Of a stretch of DNA of 64,000 nucleotides, positions 24,464 to 34,226 are shown piece by piece. The DNA comes from Burkholderia stabilis. Lineage in GTDB: Bacteria > Pseudomonadota > Gammaproteobacteria > Burkholderiales > Burkholderiaceae. The stretch is taken from the NCBI RefSeq assembly GCF_001742165.1, contig NZ_CP016442.1, forward strand, positions 1,364,001 through 1,428,000, read 5' to 3'. The translations under genes and the position numbers were made by a program. The notes under the pieces were generated by a model. It was not told the origin of the DNA. It did not search any database and worked only from the letters and a program-made list of their open reading frames with translations. Position 1 is the stretch's first letter. Each line of letters begins with the position of its first letter.

Positions 24464-24492
24464 ATTATGTCGAAGGCACATTCGTGTGTCAA
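24464..24492 (-). promoter_or_regulatory. Promoter of the tRNA-Gly/Cys array
   Basis: On the minus strand TTGACA (24492-24487), 17 bp, then CATAAT (24469-24464). It lies between the pgsA stop and the first tRNA-Gly and is oriented into the array. Confidence 0.82.
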
Positions 24493-24546
24493 GGGCTTTT
24501 CCAGCCCTTTTTCCAAAAACCTGCGCCGTCGAACGCGGAACGCAGG

Positions 24547-25134
24547 TCACGCGCCGCCGCGCTCGCGGATCTGCGGCCACGCGAGCTTCATGTAGTACAG
24601 CATCGACCAGATCGTCAGCACCGCCGCGAGGTACATCAGCCACTCGCCCCACACGCGTGTGTCGATCGTCACGATGCCGAGCGGCAGCGGCCCGTAGAAC
24701 AGCAGCATCGGGATCGCGACCATCTGGCACGCGGTCTTGAACTTGCCGAGCTGGTTCACCGCGACGCTCTTCGACGCGCCGATCTGCGCCATCCACTCGC
24801 GCAGCGCCGAGATCGCGATCTCGCGGCCGACGATCACGAGCGCGATCGCCGCGTCGACCCGCGAAATCTGCACGAGGATCAACAGCGCGGCCGTCACCAT
24901 CAGCTTGTCCGCCACCGGATCGAGAAAGGCGCCGAACGACGACGTCTGGTTCCACTTGCGCGCGAGAAACCCGTCGAACCAGTCGGTCAGCGCGGCGAGG
25001 ATGAAGATCGCCGCCGCCGCGAGATTGCGGTGCGCGCCGCCCATCACCGTGTCCGGCAGATAGAACACGCCGACGACGAGCGGAATCAGCACGATCCGCA
25101 CCCACGTCAGGAAAATCGGGAAATTGAACGGCAT
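24547..25134 (-). CDS. pgsA: CDP-diacylglycerol-glycerol-3-phosphate 3-phosphatidyltransferase
   Basis: The 195-residue integral membrane enzyme makes phosphatidylglycerol phosphate, the committed step to phosphatidylglycerol and cardiolipin. The CDP-alcohol phosphotransferase motif D-x2-D-G-x2-A-R-x8-G-x3-D-x3-D is complete in TDWFDGFLARKWN and SFGAFLDPVADK. About five to six hydrophobic helices are present. The ATG at 25134 fits the family start (MPFNFPIFLTWVRI). It follows uvrC on the same strand by about 100 bp, the usual uvrC-pgsA neighbourhood, and precedes the tRNA array. Confidence 0.95.
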   Translation of the reverse strand: MPFNFPIFLTWVRIVLIPLVVGVFYLPDTVMGGAHRNLAAAAIFILAALTDWFDGFLARKWNQTSSFGAFLDPVADKLMVTAALLILVQISRVDAAIALVIVGREIAISALREWMAQIGASKSVAVNQLGKFKTACQMVAIPMLLFYGPLPLGIVTIDTRVWGEWLMYLAAVLTIWSMLYYMKLAWPQIRERGGA

Positions 25135-25233
25135 GGCATCCGGGGCAGTAAAGGATTCGCAATTGTGCCGTGTCGACCGGCCTGCCACAAGAACGCGAAA
25201 AACGCGGGCAAGGCAGCCGGCCGCACGGGCGCG

Positions 25234-27267
25234 TCAGTGAAGCTGCTTGTAGATCTGTTCGGCGAGCGCGTGCGAGATGCCCTCGACGCTCGCAAGTTCC
25301 TCGACGCTCGCGGCAACGACGCCGCGCAACCCGCCGAAGCGCGCGAGCAGCCGCTGCCGGCGCTTCGCGCCGACACCCTCGAGCTCCTCGAGCCGCGACG
25401 TCTGGCGCGCCTTCGCCCGCTTCGCGCGCATTCCGGTGATCGCGAAGCGGTGCGCCTCGTCGCGGATCTGCGCGACGAGCATCAGCGCGGCGCTTTCCTT
25501 GCCGAGTTCGAGCGGCGTGCGGCCGTCCGCGAACACGAGCGTCTCGAGGCCGACCTTGCGCCCCTCGCCTTTCGCGACGCCCACCAGCATCGACGTGTCG
25601 AGGCCGAGCTCCGTGAACACCTGGCGCGCGATTTCGACCTGACCCTTGCCGCCGTCGATCAGCACGATGTTCGGCAGCAGGCTCGACGCCTCGGCCTGGC
25701 GCGTCGACTCGCCGTCGATGCCGGCCGCGTCGTCGGCGGCGGCCGCCTGCGCAGCCTGCTCGACCATCTTCTCGTAGCGGCGCGTGAGCACCTGCCGCAT
25801 CGCCGCGTAATCGTCGCCGGGCGTGATGCCGGTGATGTTGTAGCGGCGGTACTCGCCCGACTGCATCTTGTGATGGTGATAGACGACGCACGACGCCTGC
25901 GTCGCCTCGCCCATCGTATGGCTGATGTCGAAGCATTCGATCCGCAGCGTCGCGAGATCGTCGCATTCGTAGCTGAGCGTCTCCGCGAGCGCGCGCGTGC
26001 GCGCCTGCTGCGAGCCCTGCTCGGACAGCAGCCGCGCAAGCGCGATCTGCGCGTTCTGTTCGGCCATCGACAGCCAGGCGCGCCGCTGCCCCTGCGGCTG
26101 CCGCACCAGCGACACCTTGTGGCCGGCCTGCTCGGACAGCAGCTCGAGCAGGTCGCGGCTCGCGGGCGCATGGCTCACGACGAGCACGGGCGGCACACGG
26201 TTGCCGAGATAGTGCTGCGCGATGAACGCGTCGAGCACCTCGGCCTCGATCGACGCCGCCGCGCCGCCGCGCGTGCCGACGACTTCCTCCGCAGGCTGGT
26301 CGGGCAACACGACGGCGGTTGCATCGCCGGCTTCTGCCGCCTCGGCCTCGTCGCCGATGCCGCCTTCGGCGAGCGTCAGCGCGCTTTCGACGTGCGTCGG
26401 GAAATACGCCTTGTCGCCAAGATGCCGGCCGCCGCGCACCATCGCGAGGTTCACGCACACGCGCCCGCCCTGCGCGACGACGGCCAGGATATCGACGTCG
26501 CTGTCGCCACCGACCTCGATCGCCTGCTGGTGCAGCACCGTCGCGAGCGAGCTCATCTGGTTGCGCACGGCCGCCGCCTGCTCGAATTTCAGTTCCGCCG
26601 CGAACGCGTGCATCTTCTGCTCGAGCTCATTCATCACTTCGGACTGCCGGCCGAGCAGGAAGCGCGCGGCGTTCGACACGTCGATCGCGTAGTCGTCCGT
26701 GGAAATCGCGCCGACGCACGGCGCCGTGCAGCGCCCGATCTGATGCAGCAGGCACGGCCGCGTGCGGTTGTTGAAGACCGAATCCTCGCAGGTGCGCAAC
26801 TGGAATACGCGCTGCAGGATCTGGATGCTCTCGCGCACGGCCCACGCGCTCGGGAACGGCCCGAAATACTGGTTCTGCTTGTCGACCGAGCCGCGGTAGT
26901 AGGCCATCCGCGGAAAGCGGTGCGCGGTGAGCTTCAGGTACGGATACGACTTGTCGTCGCGAAACAGGATGTTGTAGCGCGGCGTGAGCGCCTTGATCAG
27001 GTTGTTCTCGAGCAGCAGCGCCTCGGCCTCCGAGCGCGTGACGGTCGTCTCGATGCGCGCGATGCGCGTGACCATCATCGCGATGCGCGGCGACAGCTGC
27101 GTCTTCGTGAAATAGCTCGACACGCGCTTCTTCAGGTCGCGCGCCTTGCCCACGTAGAGAACTGCACCCACCGTGTCGTAATAGCGATAGACGCCCGGCA
27201 TGTGCGACAACTGCGCAAGGATCTTCTTCGGTTCAAACGGGGTATCGGAGGCTTCTGGGGATGTCAT
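25234..27267 (-). CDS. uvrC: UvrABC excision nuclease subunit C
   Basis: The 677-residue protein makes both incisions in nucleotide excision repair. It has the GIY-YIG domain (PGVYRYY to [16 protein letters not shown], residues 25-52), the cysteine-containing region near 160-184, a UVR motif near 203-240, the RNase H-like domain with D448 (CFDISH), D538 (LIDGGKGQ) and H606, and a terminal helix-hairpin-helix. It is longer than E. coli UvrC (610) mainly because of two low-complexity Ala/Glu-rich inserts at about residues 299-340 and 503-530. It is divergent from earP. Confidence 0.97.
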   Translation of the reverse strand: MTSPEASDTPFEPKKILAQLSHMPGVYRYYDTVGAVLYVGKARDLKKRVSSYFTKTQLSPRIAMMVTRIARIETTVTRSEAEALLLENNLIKALTPRYNILFRDDKSYPYLKLTAHRFPRMAYYRGSVDKQNQYFGPFPSAWAVRESIQILQRVFQLRTCEDSVFNNRTRPCLLHQIGRCTAPCVGAISTDDYAIDVSNAARFLLGRQSEVMNELEQKMHAFAAELKFEQAAAVRNQMSSLATVLHQQAIEVGGDSDVDILAVVAQGGRVCVNLAMVRGGRHLGDKAYFPTHVESALTLAEGGIGDEAEAAEAGDATAVVLPDQPAEEVVGTRGGAAASIEAEVLDAFIAQHYLGNRVPPVLVVSHAPASRDLLELLSEQAGHKVSLVRQPQGQRRAWLSMAEQNAQIALARLLSEQGSQQARTRALAETLSYECDDLATLRIECFDISHTMGEATQASCVVYHHHKMQSGEYRRYNITGITPGDDYAAMRQVLTRRYEKMVEQAAQAAAADDAAGIDGESTRQAEASSLLPNIVLIDGGKGQVEIARQVFTELGLDTSMLVGVAKGEGRKVGLETLVFADGRTPLELGKESAALMLVAQIRDEAHRFAITGMRAKRAKARQTSRLEELEGVGAKRRQRLLARFGGLRGVVAASVEELASVEGISHALAEQIYKQLH

Positions 27268-27283
27268 GCGTGATCCGGGCGCC

Positions 27284-27311
27284 TTGTAACGCGGAACGGG
27301 TCTATTAGAAT
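27284..27311 (+). promoter_or_regulatory. Candidate promoter of earP
   Basis: TTGTAA (27284-27289), 16-bp spacer, TAGAAT (27306-27311), predicting a start near 27318 and a leader of about 26 nt before earP. Confidence 0.55.
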
Positions 27312-27343
27312 CGCCAGTTTAGAGCATTCACCGTCCCGCTTCG

Positions 27344-28537
27344 ATGCCACGCACCACCGCCGCCCCCCTTCCCGCCACACCGCTCGCGCCGGGCGAGCCG
27401 ATCGCCTGCGACCTGTTCTGCACGGTCATCGACAATTTCGGCGACATCGGCGTGTGCTGGCGCGTCGCGCGCCAGCTCGCACACGAGCACGGCTGGCAGG
27501 TTCGCCTGTTCGTCGACGACCTGAGCACGTTCGCGCGCCTGCTGCCCGGGGTCGATCCCGACGCGGAGCGGCAGACGGTCGACGCGATCGTGATCGAGCA
27601 CTGGCATGCGCAAGCCGGCGACGCGCTGGACATCGCCGATGTCGTGATCGAGGCGTTCGCCTGCGAGCTGCCCGGCGCGTATCTCGCGGCGATGGCGCGC
27701 CGCGCGCGCCGCCCGGTGTGGATCAACCTCGAATACCTGAGCGCCGAGGACTGGGTCGCCGATTTCCATTTGCGGCCGTCGCCGCATCCGCGCTACCCGC
27801 TGCTGAAGACGTTCTTCTTCCCCGGCCTGTCTGCCGGCACGGGCGGCGTGCTGAAGGAGCACGACCTCGACGCGCGCCGCACGGCCTTCGAAACCGACCC
27901 AGCGGCGCGCGCCGCATGGTGGCAGCGCGCGACCGGCGGCGCACCGCCGGCGCCCGGCACGACGGTCGTCAGCCTGTTCGCGTACGAGAATCCGGCTGTC
28001 GACGCGCTGCTCGCGCAGTGGCGCGACGGCCCGTCGCCGGTCGTCGCGCTCGTGCCGGCCGGCCGTGTGTCGCCCGCCGTTGCGCGCTTTTTCGGGGTCG
28101 AGTCGTTCGCCGCGGGCGCGCAGGCACGCAGCGGCAACCTGGTCGCGCACGGTCTCGCGTTCGTTCCGCAAGCCGACTACGATCCGCTGCTATGGGTTGC
28201 CGACGTCAACTTCGTGCGCGGCGAGGATTCGTTCGTCCGCGCGCAGTGGGCGCGCAAGCCGTTCGTGTGGCACATCTACCCGCAGTCCGACGACGTGCAT
28301 TTGCCGAAGCTCGACGCCGCGCTCGCCCATCTGTCGGCCGGCCTCGCCGAAGCCCCGCGGGCCGCGCTCGAGCGTTTCTGGCATGCGTGGAACGGCGTCG
28401 GCACGCCCGACTGGGCCGATTTCTGGCAGCACCGCGCCGCACTGGACGCCAATGCGGCACGCTGGGCCGACGCGCTCGCGTCCGTCGGCGATCTCGCCGG
28501 AAAGCTGGCCGAATACGCAAAATCTCAGTTAAAATAA
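27344..28537 (+). CDS. earP: EF-P arginine rhamnosyltransferase EarP
   Basis: The 397-residue GT-B inverting enzyme (GT104, formerly DUF2331) transfers rhamnose from dTDP-L-rhamnose to Arg32 of elongation factor P. The catalytic aspartates lie in VIDNFGDIG (D30 and D34), and the donor-binding RGED motif in NFVRGEDSFVRAQW (R292, E294) is intact. The target gene efp lies just downstream on the same strand, as is usual in EarP-type bacteria. Confidence 0.95.
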   Translation: MPRTTAAPLPATPLAPGEPIACDLFCTVIDNFGDIGVCWRVARQLAHEHGWQVRLFVDDLSTFARLLPGVDPDAERQTVDAIVIEHWHAQAGDALDIADVVIEAFACELPGAYLAAMARRARRPVWINLEYLSAEDWVADFHLRPSPHPRYPLLKTFFFPGLSAGTGGVLKEHDLDARRTAFETDPAARAAWWQRATGGAPPAPGTTVVSLFAYENPAVDALLAQWRDGPSPVVALVPAGRVSPAVARFFGVESFAAGAQARSGNLVAHGLAFVPQADYDPLLWVADVNFVRGEDSFVRAQWARKPFVWHIYPQSDDVHLPKLDAALAHLSAGLAEAPRAALERFWHAWNGVGTPDWADFWQHRAALDANAARWADALASVGDLAGKLAEYAKSQLK

Positions 28538-28663
28538 GCGGTTATCCGACGGCTGACCAGGCAAGCGCTCGCTTTTGGCGTCCACCGGAACGCGCCGCTT
28601 GCGCCGTCAGCCGTTGCGCAACGCTCAGGCACCTATTTATTTGATTTGATCAGGACAGTTTTT

Positions 28664-29221
28664 ATGAAGACCGCACAGGAACTCCGCGTAGGCAACGTCG
28701 TGCAGATCGGCAGCGATGCTTGGGTCATCGCCAAGGCGGAATACAACAAGTCGGGCCGCAATTCCGCCGTCGTCAAGATGAAGATGAAGAACCTGCTGAC
28801 CAACGCAGGCCAGGAATCGGTCTACAAGGCAGACGACAAATTCGACGTCGTCGTGCTCGACCGCAAGGAAGTGACGTATTCGTACTTCGCCGATCCGATG
28901 TACGTGTTCATGGACGCCGACTACAACCAGTACGAAGTCGAAGCCGAAATGATGGGCGAAGCGCTGAACTACCTCGAAGACGGCATGGCGTGCGAAGTCG
29001 TGTTCTACAACGAGAAGGCAATCTCGGTCGACCTGCCGACGGTCCTCGTTCGCGAGATCACCTACACGGAACCGGCCGTCAAGGGCGACACGTCGTCGGG
29101 CAAGGTGCTGAAGAACGCCAAGCTCGCAACGGGCTTCGAACTGCAAGTTCCGCTGTTCTGCAACACCGGCGACAAGATCGAAATCGATACGCGCACGAAC
29201 GAATACCGCAGCCGCGCGTAA
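28664..29221 (+). CDS. efp: Elongation factor P
   Basis: The 185-residue protein has the three beta-barrel domains of EF-P and relieves ribosome stalling at polyproline. The loop tip is [10 protein letters not shown] with arginine at position 32 rather than lysine, so it belongs to the rhamnosylated class served by the adjacent earP. The ATG at 28664 follows CAGGACAG. A 126-bp spacer after earP allows a separate promoter. A strong terminator follows. Confidence 0.98.
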   Translation: MKTAQELRVGNVVQIGSDAWVIAKAEYNKSGRNSAVVKMKMKNLLTNAGQESVYKADDKFDVVVLDRKEVTYSYFADPMYVFMDADYNQYEVEAEMMGEALNYLEDGMACEVVFYNEKAISVDLPTVLVREITYTEPAVKGDTSSGKVLKNAKLATGFELQVPLFCNTGDKIEIDTRTNEYRSRA

Positions 29222-29245
29222 TCGTCAGCGATTCCCGCATCGAAC

Positions 29246-29269
29246 AAAGCGCCCTTCGGGGCGCTTTTT
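29246..29269 (+). terminator. Terminator after efp
   Basis: AAAGCGCCC, TTCG tetraloop, GGGCGCTTTTTG, 25 bp past the efp stop. Confidence 0.93.
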
Positions 29270-29489
29270 GTTTGTCTGGCGCCAACAGCGGCAGTCAGCC
29301 AGCGCTAGAAGAAGCACAAAATCCACCGGTAAAGATATTCAATTTGTATCATCGGTAACTGTTTTATAGCGCGGGAGAAATAATGCTCGTTACGCGTTCG
29401 GTGGGGCATAAAATCAGTTTTTAATCTGACATGCGGCTGCGGCCCTGATGGCCGACAGCCCGCCTCTCTTGACTCGACTCGCGTCCACC

Positions 29490-30875
29490 ATGCCACACGC
29501 CCTGATTGTCGAAGACGATCCCAACAGTCTCTCCGGCCTCACCGCGCTGCTCGCCGCAGACGGCTTCTCGGTCGACACGGCCACTTCGCTCGCGGAAGCG
29601 CGCACGGCGCTCGGCCGCTCGATTCCCGATGTCGTCCTCGTCGACCTGAACCTGCCGGACGGCAGCGGGTTCGACCTGCTTCAGCACCTGCCGCAGCAAC
29701 AGCCGAATGGCTCGTTGCCCGTCATCGTGCTGACGGGCAACGCGACGGTCGAAAGCGCGATCGAGGGCCTGCGTCACGGTATCTGGGACTACCTGCTGAA
29801 GCCGATCAACATTCCGCGCCTGCGCAGCCTGCTCGCCCGGATCCCCCGCCCGTACGAACTGATCGACGAGGTGCAGTCGCTGCGCGCGTCGCTGCGCCAT
29901 CTCGGCCGCTTCGGCGCGCTGGTCGGCCGCAGCGAAGCAATGCAGCACGTGTACGACATGATCGAGCACAACGCACGCACCGAAACGGCCGTGCTGTTCT
30001 CGGGCGAAGCCGGTACCGGCAAGAAGCTGGCCGCGCGCACGCTGCACGACCTGAGCCGGCGCCGCAAGGGGCCGTTCGTGTCGTTCGACTGCCGCACGAT
30101 CGCGCATGCCGGCCGGCATGGCGCATCGCTCGACAGCGTGCTGTTCGGCCACGAACGCGGCGCGTTCGACGGCGCCGAGCGGCGCGAATCGGGCCTGTTC
30201 GAGCAGGCCGGCGGCGGTACGCTGTTCCTCGACGAGATCACCGCGCTGCCGCTCGTGCTGCAGGAAGCGTTGCTGCATGCGCTCGATTCGCAGAACTTCA
30301 TGCGGATCGGCGGCACGAGTTCGATCACGAGCGATTTCCGGCTGATCGCGACCACGCGCCGTCCGGCGCGCGAAGCGGTCGCGAACGGCACGCTGCGCGA
30401 GGATCTGTGGCTGCGCCTCGATGCGGCGTCGATCACGATGCCGCCGCTGCGCGAGCGTGACGGCGACGCACTCGCGATCGCCGACGCGCTGATCGACGAA
30501 CTGAACCGCGACGCGCGCGCGACCGGCCGCGGCACGACCGACAAGCGCACGGCACCGGGCTTCGTGCGCGAATGCCTGTCCTACGAATGGCCCGGCAACG
30601 TGCGCGAGCTGCAGGAACGCGTGCGCTTCGCATACGACGCATCGGGCGATTTCATCGAAACGCTGCGCGCGGGCGAGCCGAGCTTCTCCTCCGGCGCCGC
30701 GCTGAACGGCAGCAGCGTGCAGATCAAGGTCGGCACGCCGCTGTCCGACGTCGAGGATCTGCTGATCCGCGCAACGCTCGATGCGGTCGGCGGCACGCGC
30801 CACCGCGCGGCGACACTGCTCGGCATCAGCCCGAAGACGCTGTACAACAAGCTGCAGCGGATGAAGGTGAACTGA
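29490..30875 (+). CDS. NtrC-family response regulator with variant GAFDGA motif (orphan)
   Basis: The 461-residue protein has a receiver domain (acidic pocket E8-D10, phosphoacceptor D52 in VLVDLNLPDGSG, T82, K104), a sigma-54-type AAA+ domain (Walker A SGEAGTGKK at 171-179, Walker B TLFLDE near 244-249, arginine-finger region REDLWLRLD) and a Fis-type helix-turn-helix at the end (HRAATLLGISPKTLYNKL). The sigma-54-contact motif reads GAFDGA (224-229) instead of GAFTGA. No histidine kinase gene is near. An alternative ATG at 29448 would add 14 residues; neither start has a strong ribosome site. Confidence 0.92.
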   Translation: MPHALIVEDDPNSLSGLTALLAADGFSVDTATSLAEARTALGRSIPDVVLVDLNLPDGSGFDLLQHLPQQQPNGSLPVIVLTGNATVESAIEGLRHGIWDYLLKPINIPRLRSLLARIPRPYELIDEVQSLRASLRHLGRFGALVGRSEAMQHVYDMIEHNARTETAVLFSGEAGTGKKLAARTLHDLSRRRKGPFVSFDCRTIAHAGRHGASLDSVLFGHERGAFDGAERRESGLFEQAGGGTLFLDEITALPLVLQEALLHALDSQNFMRIGGTSSITSDFRLIATTRRPAREAVANGTLREDLWLRLDAASITMPPLRERDGDALAIADALIDELNRDARATGRGTTDKRTAPGFVRECLSYEWPGNVRELQERVRFAYDASGDFIETLRAGEPSFSSGAALNGSSVQIKVGTPLSDVEDLLIRATLDAVGGTRHRAATLLGISPKTLYNKLQRMKVN

Positions 30876-30991
30876 GCGGCCGGCAATGTCTCAGGGCGCT
30901 GGTCGGATTTGACCGTTAGTTGCGCTAAAACACGCCGGGCCGGTGCGTTTGATTCACACTACCGGCTGATCCGCGTCTGCCGCAACCCATG

Positions 30992-31022
30992 AAAAAAGCC
31001 GCACAACCGTGCGGCTTTTTGT
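30992..31022. terminator. Bidirectional terminator between the response regulator and nagZ
   Basis: AAAAAGCCGCAC, AACC loop, GTGCGGCTTTTTG. It serves both convergent genes. Confidence 0.93.
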
Positions 31023-31073
31023 TTCGACGTGACAACGACCGGCATGCCGCGCGCCGCGCCATCCGTTCCCCGC

Positions 31074-32102
31074 TTACGCCAGTGCGCTGCCCAGCAACGC
31101 CTGCGCGTGCAGATACTCGGGCAGCGCGATCAGCTTGTCCCACTTGAGCGCCTTGCCGCGCGCGCGCATCCGCTTGATGCGCCGCACCGACGCGGCCGAT
31201 GCTGGCGCTTTCAGCCCGTTCAAGACGACCTCGGCCGCTTCCGGCTGGTTGCAGACGAGCACCATGTCGCAACCGGCGGCGAGCGCGGCTTCGGCCGCCT
31301 GCGTGAGCGTGCCGCCTTCGCGCGCGGCCTCCATCGACAGGTCGTCGCTGAAGATCGCGCCCGTGAAGCCGAGCTGCCCGCGCAGGATGTCCTGCAGCCA
31401 CACGCGCGAGAAACCGGCCGGACGCTTGTCGACCTGCGTATAGATCACGTGTGCGGGAATCACCGCGGACAACGACAGGCCGAGCCAGTCGTACGGCGCG
31501 ACGTCCTGCTTGAGGATCGCGTCGAGCGTGCGGTCGTCGGTCGGCAGCGCGACGTGCGAATCGGCCTCCGCGAAACCATGCCCCGGAAAATGCTTGCCGC
31601 AGTTCGCCATCCCGGCGAGCGACAGCCCGTGGTTCAGGCTCTTCGCGAGCAACGTGACGACGCGCGGGTCGCGATGGAATGCGCGATCGCCGATCACCTT
31701 CGAGTGGCCGTAGTCGAGGTCGAGCACGGGCGTGAAGCTCATGTCGATCCCGCACGCACGCAGCTCGGCGGCCAGGATGTAGCCGACGGCGGTCGCGACC
31801 TTCGTCGCGAGCAGCACGTCGCGATCCCACAGCTCGCCGAGGCGGCGCATCGCGGGCAGCACCGTGAAGCCGTCGGTGCGGAAACGCTGCACGCGCCCGC
31901 CTTCGTGATCGACGGCGATCAGGATGTCCTCGCGCACCGCGCGGATCGCGTCGGTCAGCGCGGTCAGCTGCGCACGGTTCTGGAAGTGCCGCGCGAACAG
32001 GATCACGCCGCCGGTGTTCGGATGCGCGAGGCGCCGCGCATCGTCGCGCGACAGGGCCGTGCCGACGACGTCGAGCATGACCGGGCCGGGAGTCGTTTTC
32101 AT
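31074..32102 (-). CDS. nagZ: Beta-N-acetylhexosaminidase
   Basis: The 342-residue GH3 enzyme releases N-acetylglucosamine from anhydromuropeptides during cytoplasmic peptidoglycan recycling; in AmpC-bearing bacteria its products influence beta-lactamase induction. Motifs are DHEGGRVQRF, the NagZ signature KHFPGHG with the catalytic histidine loop, and the nucleophile aspartate in IFSDDLSMEAA. It is the last gene of the long minus-strand series, 16 bp after acpS. Confidence 0.96.
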   Translation of the reverse strand: MKTTPGPVMLDVVGTALSRDDARRLAHPNTGGVILFARHFQNRAQLTALTDAIRAVREDILIAVDHEGGRVQRFRTDGFTVLPAMRRLGELWDRDVLLATKVATAVGYILAAELRACGIDMSFTPVLDLDYGHSKVIGDRAFHRDPRVVTLLAKSLNHGLSLAGMANCGKHFPGHGFAEADSHVALPTDDRTLDAILKQDVAPYDWLGLSLSAVIPAHVIYTQVDKRPAGFSRVWLQDILRGQLGFTGAIFSDDLSMEAAREGGTLTQAAEAALAAGCDMVLVCNQPEAAEVVLNGLKAPASAASVRRIKRMRARGKALKWDKLIALPEYLHAQALLGSALA

Positions 32103-32118
32103 CGAATCGGGAATTCCG

Positions 32119-32547
32119 TCAGGAGAGGGTTCGGGAAACAGGTGCGGGGGTGGCGTCCGTTTCGGCGATCACGAACGACACCGCATAGTCGCGTTCGTCG
32201 CTGACCGTCACGCGGGCCGTGATGCCGCGTGCGGCAAGCCAGTCGGCCAGCTCGCCCGACGCGACCACGTACGGCTCGCCGCTCGGCTGGTTGAGGGTCT
32301 GCAGTGCACGCCACGTCATCGGCCAGTGCATGCCGAGCCCGATCGCCTTCGAGAACGCTTCCTTCGCGGAAAAGCGCGTCGCGAGAAACGCGATGCCGCG
32401 CGCCTCGGAACGGGCGCGGCGCGCATGGAACACGCGCAACTCGTCGGGACCGAGCACCTTCTCGGCAAACCGCCCGCCCGTGCGTTCGAGCACGGCCGCG
32501 ATGCGGCTCACCTGGACGATGTCGGTGCCGATGCCGTAGATCGCCAT
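32119..32547 (-). CDS. acpS: Holo-[acyl-carrier-protein] synthase
   Basis: The 142-residue enzyme transfers 4'-phosphopantetheine from coenzyme A to the serine of AcpP. Metal-binding D9 ([12 protein letters not shown]) and E63 ([11 protein letters not shown]) are conserved. The C terminus is slightly longer than in E. coli AcpS (126). It follows pdxJ, the classic pdxJ-acpS order, and its substrate acpP is encoded 13 kb upstream in the fab block. Confidence 0.96.
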   Translation of the reverse strand: MAIYGIGTDIVQVSRIAAVLERTGGRFAEKVLGPDELRVFHARRARSEARGIAFLATRFSAKEAFSKAIGLGMHWPMTWRALQTLNQPSGEPYVVASGELADWLAARGITARVTVSDERDYAVSFVIAETDATPAPVSRTLS

Positions 32548-32616
32548 GTCAGTACGCGCCAGAACGCCCCGGCGATGCCGGGCGGCGAACGATGCGTGCG
32601 CGCGGGCTTCGCATCT

Positions 32617-33393
32617 TCAGCGCGCGCCGCCATGCAGCGCGGCAACGCGTGCGGCGACCATGATCGCCTTCATCTCGCGCACCGCGTTGTCCCAGCCCGC
32701 GAAGATCGCGTGCGCGACGATCGCGTGGCCGATGTTCAGTTCGACGATGCCGTCGATCGCGGCGATCTGCTGCACGTTCGTGTAATGCAGCCCGTGCCCC
32801 GCGTTGACCTTCAGGCCAAGCTGCGCGCCCGCCTGCACGCCTGTGACGATGCGCTCGTATTCGCGCTGCTGCTCGGCTTCGTCGTGCGCTTCGGCGTAAC
32901 GGCCCGTATGCAGCTCGACCACCGGCGCACCCGCTTCGTGCGCGGCACGGATCTGCGTCTCGTCCGGGTCGATGAACAGCGAGACGCGCACGCCCGCGTC
33001 GGCTAGCTGCTTGCACGCCGCACGCACGGCCTCGAAGTGGCCCGCGACATCGAGACCGCCTTCGGTCGTCAGTTCCTCACGCTTCTCGGGCACGAGGCAC
33101 GCGTCGTGCGGACGCACTTCGCATGCAATGTCGAGCATCTCGGCCGTCACCGCGCATTCGAGGTTCATGCGCGTCTTCAACAGCGGACGCAGCTTGCGCA
33201 CGTCCGCGTCGACGATGTGGCGGCGGTCCTCGCGCAGGTGCAGCGTGATCGCGTCGGCACCGGCCTCTTCGGCGGCGAGCGCCGCGCGGATCGGATCGGG
33301 ATAGGTCGTGCCGCGCGCATTGCGCAGCGTCGCGACGTGGTCGATGTTGATGCCGAGGTCGATGGCGGTGGGCGTTGTCAGGAAGAAGCTCAT
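32617..33393 (-). CDS. pdxJ: Pyridoxine 5'-phosphate synthase
   Basis: The 258-residue TIM-barrel enzyme condenses 1-deoxy-xylulose-5-phosphate with 3-amino-2-oxopropyl phosphate to pyridoxine phosphate. Conserved segments include [31 protein letters not shown] and [14 protein letters not shown]. Its ATG overlaps the recO stop as ATGA, so the two are translationally coupled. Confidence 0.97.
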   Translation of the reverse strand: MSFFLTTPTAIDLGINIDHVATLRNARGTTYPDPIRAALAAEEAGADAITLHLREDRRHIVDADVRKLRPLLKTRMNLECAVTAEMLDIACEVRPHDACLVPEKREELTTEGGLDVAGHFEAVRAACKQLADAGVRVSLFIDPDETQIRAAHEAGAPVVELHTGRYAEAHDEAEQQREYERIVTGVQAGAQLGLKVNAGHGLHYTNVQQIAAIDGIVELNIGHAIVAHAIFAGWDNAVREMKAIMVAARVAALHGGAR

Positions 33394-34226
33394 AGGTTTT
33401 GCAGGTCGATCAGGATCTGACGCGTGGCGAGCGGCGTACCGCCGAGATAGGTATTCAGCAGGAAGCGCATCAGCGTCTTGCTTTGCGCAACCGTCTGGGC
33501 TCGATGGTAATCGTCCTGCTCCATGTCGAGCAACGTCTGTCCGGTGATGACCGGCCAATGCGACGGCACGTCGTCGTCCGCGTTGCGCACGCCGCGCTCG
33601 GGATCGAACACGTAGCGGCGCTCGGGCTCGACCGCGCGTCGCGCGACCGTGCGGTTCAGCGCCATCGCATAACCGGTCTCGCGCAGCAGCACGCGCTCGA
33701 ACGAGCGCAGCACCTGCACCGCGGGCTCGCCGTGCGCGAGGCGCGTGAGGGTCAGCACGTAATGATTGAAGAGCGGCGGCTGGGGATCCTCGCGCGCGCA
33801 GAATTTCACGAGCAGCTCGTTCGCGTAGAAACCGCAGAGCAGCCCGTCGCCGCCGAGCGGCAGCATCCCGCCGACCCACTCGGCGCCCGTCAGCGTGCGC
33901 ACCTCGGATTTGCCCGACCAGGACAGCAGCAACGGCTGGAATGTCTGCAGCACACCGCGCAGTGCGGAGTGCGGGCGCTTCGCGCCCTTTGCGACGAGCG
34001 CGAGCCGGCCGTGATCGCGCGTCAGCACGTCGACGATCAGGCTCGTTTCGCGATACGGATAGCTGTGCAGCACGAACGCCGGCTGCTCGGCGACGCGGAA
34101 ATCGGACGTGCGAGACGTCGCGCGCCGCGCCTTGCGCGGCGGTTCGGGCGGTGCCGGCAGCGGCGCGTCGTTCGCGCCGGCCGTCACCGCGTCTTCAGTC
34201 GACGTCAGCGCGTCATTCGTACCCAT
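33390..34226 (-). CDS. recO: DNA repair protein RecO
   Basis: The 278-residue protein has an N-terminal OB fold ([25 protein letters not shown], shown here in part: [14 protein letters not shown]) and a helical C-terminal domain. It loads RecA on SSB-coated single-stranded DNA with RecR. The start at 34226 gives a poorly conserved, Pro/Ala-rich extension of about 45 residues and overlaps era by 14 bp; a later start is possible. Confidence 0.94.
   Translation of the reverse strand: MGTNDALTSTEDAVTAGANDAPLPAPPEPPRKARRATSRTSDFRVAEQPAFVLHSYPYRETSLIVDVLTRDHGRLALVAKGAKRPHSALRGVLQTFQPLLLSWSGKSEVRTLTGAEWVGGMLPLGGDGLLCGFYANELLVKFCAREDPQPPLFNHYVLTLTRLAHGEPAVQVLRSFERVLLRETGYAMALNRTVARRAVEPERRYVFDPERGVRNADDDVPSHWPVITGQTLLDMEQDDYHRAQTVAQSKTLMRFLLNTYLGGTPLATRQILIDLQNL

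Noticed and set aside
24416..26458. A long minus-strand frame across pgsA and uvrC
   Set aside because: It runs in a different frame from both genes and is arginine/alanine-rich noise; pgsA and uvrC have clear catalytic motifs.
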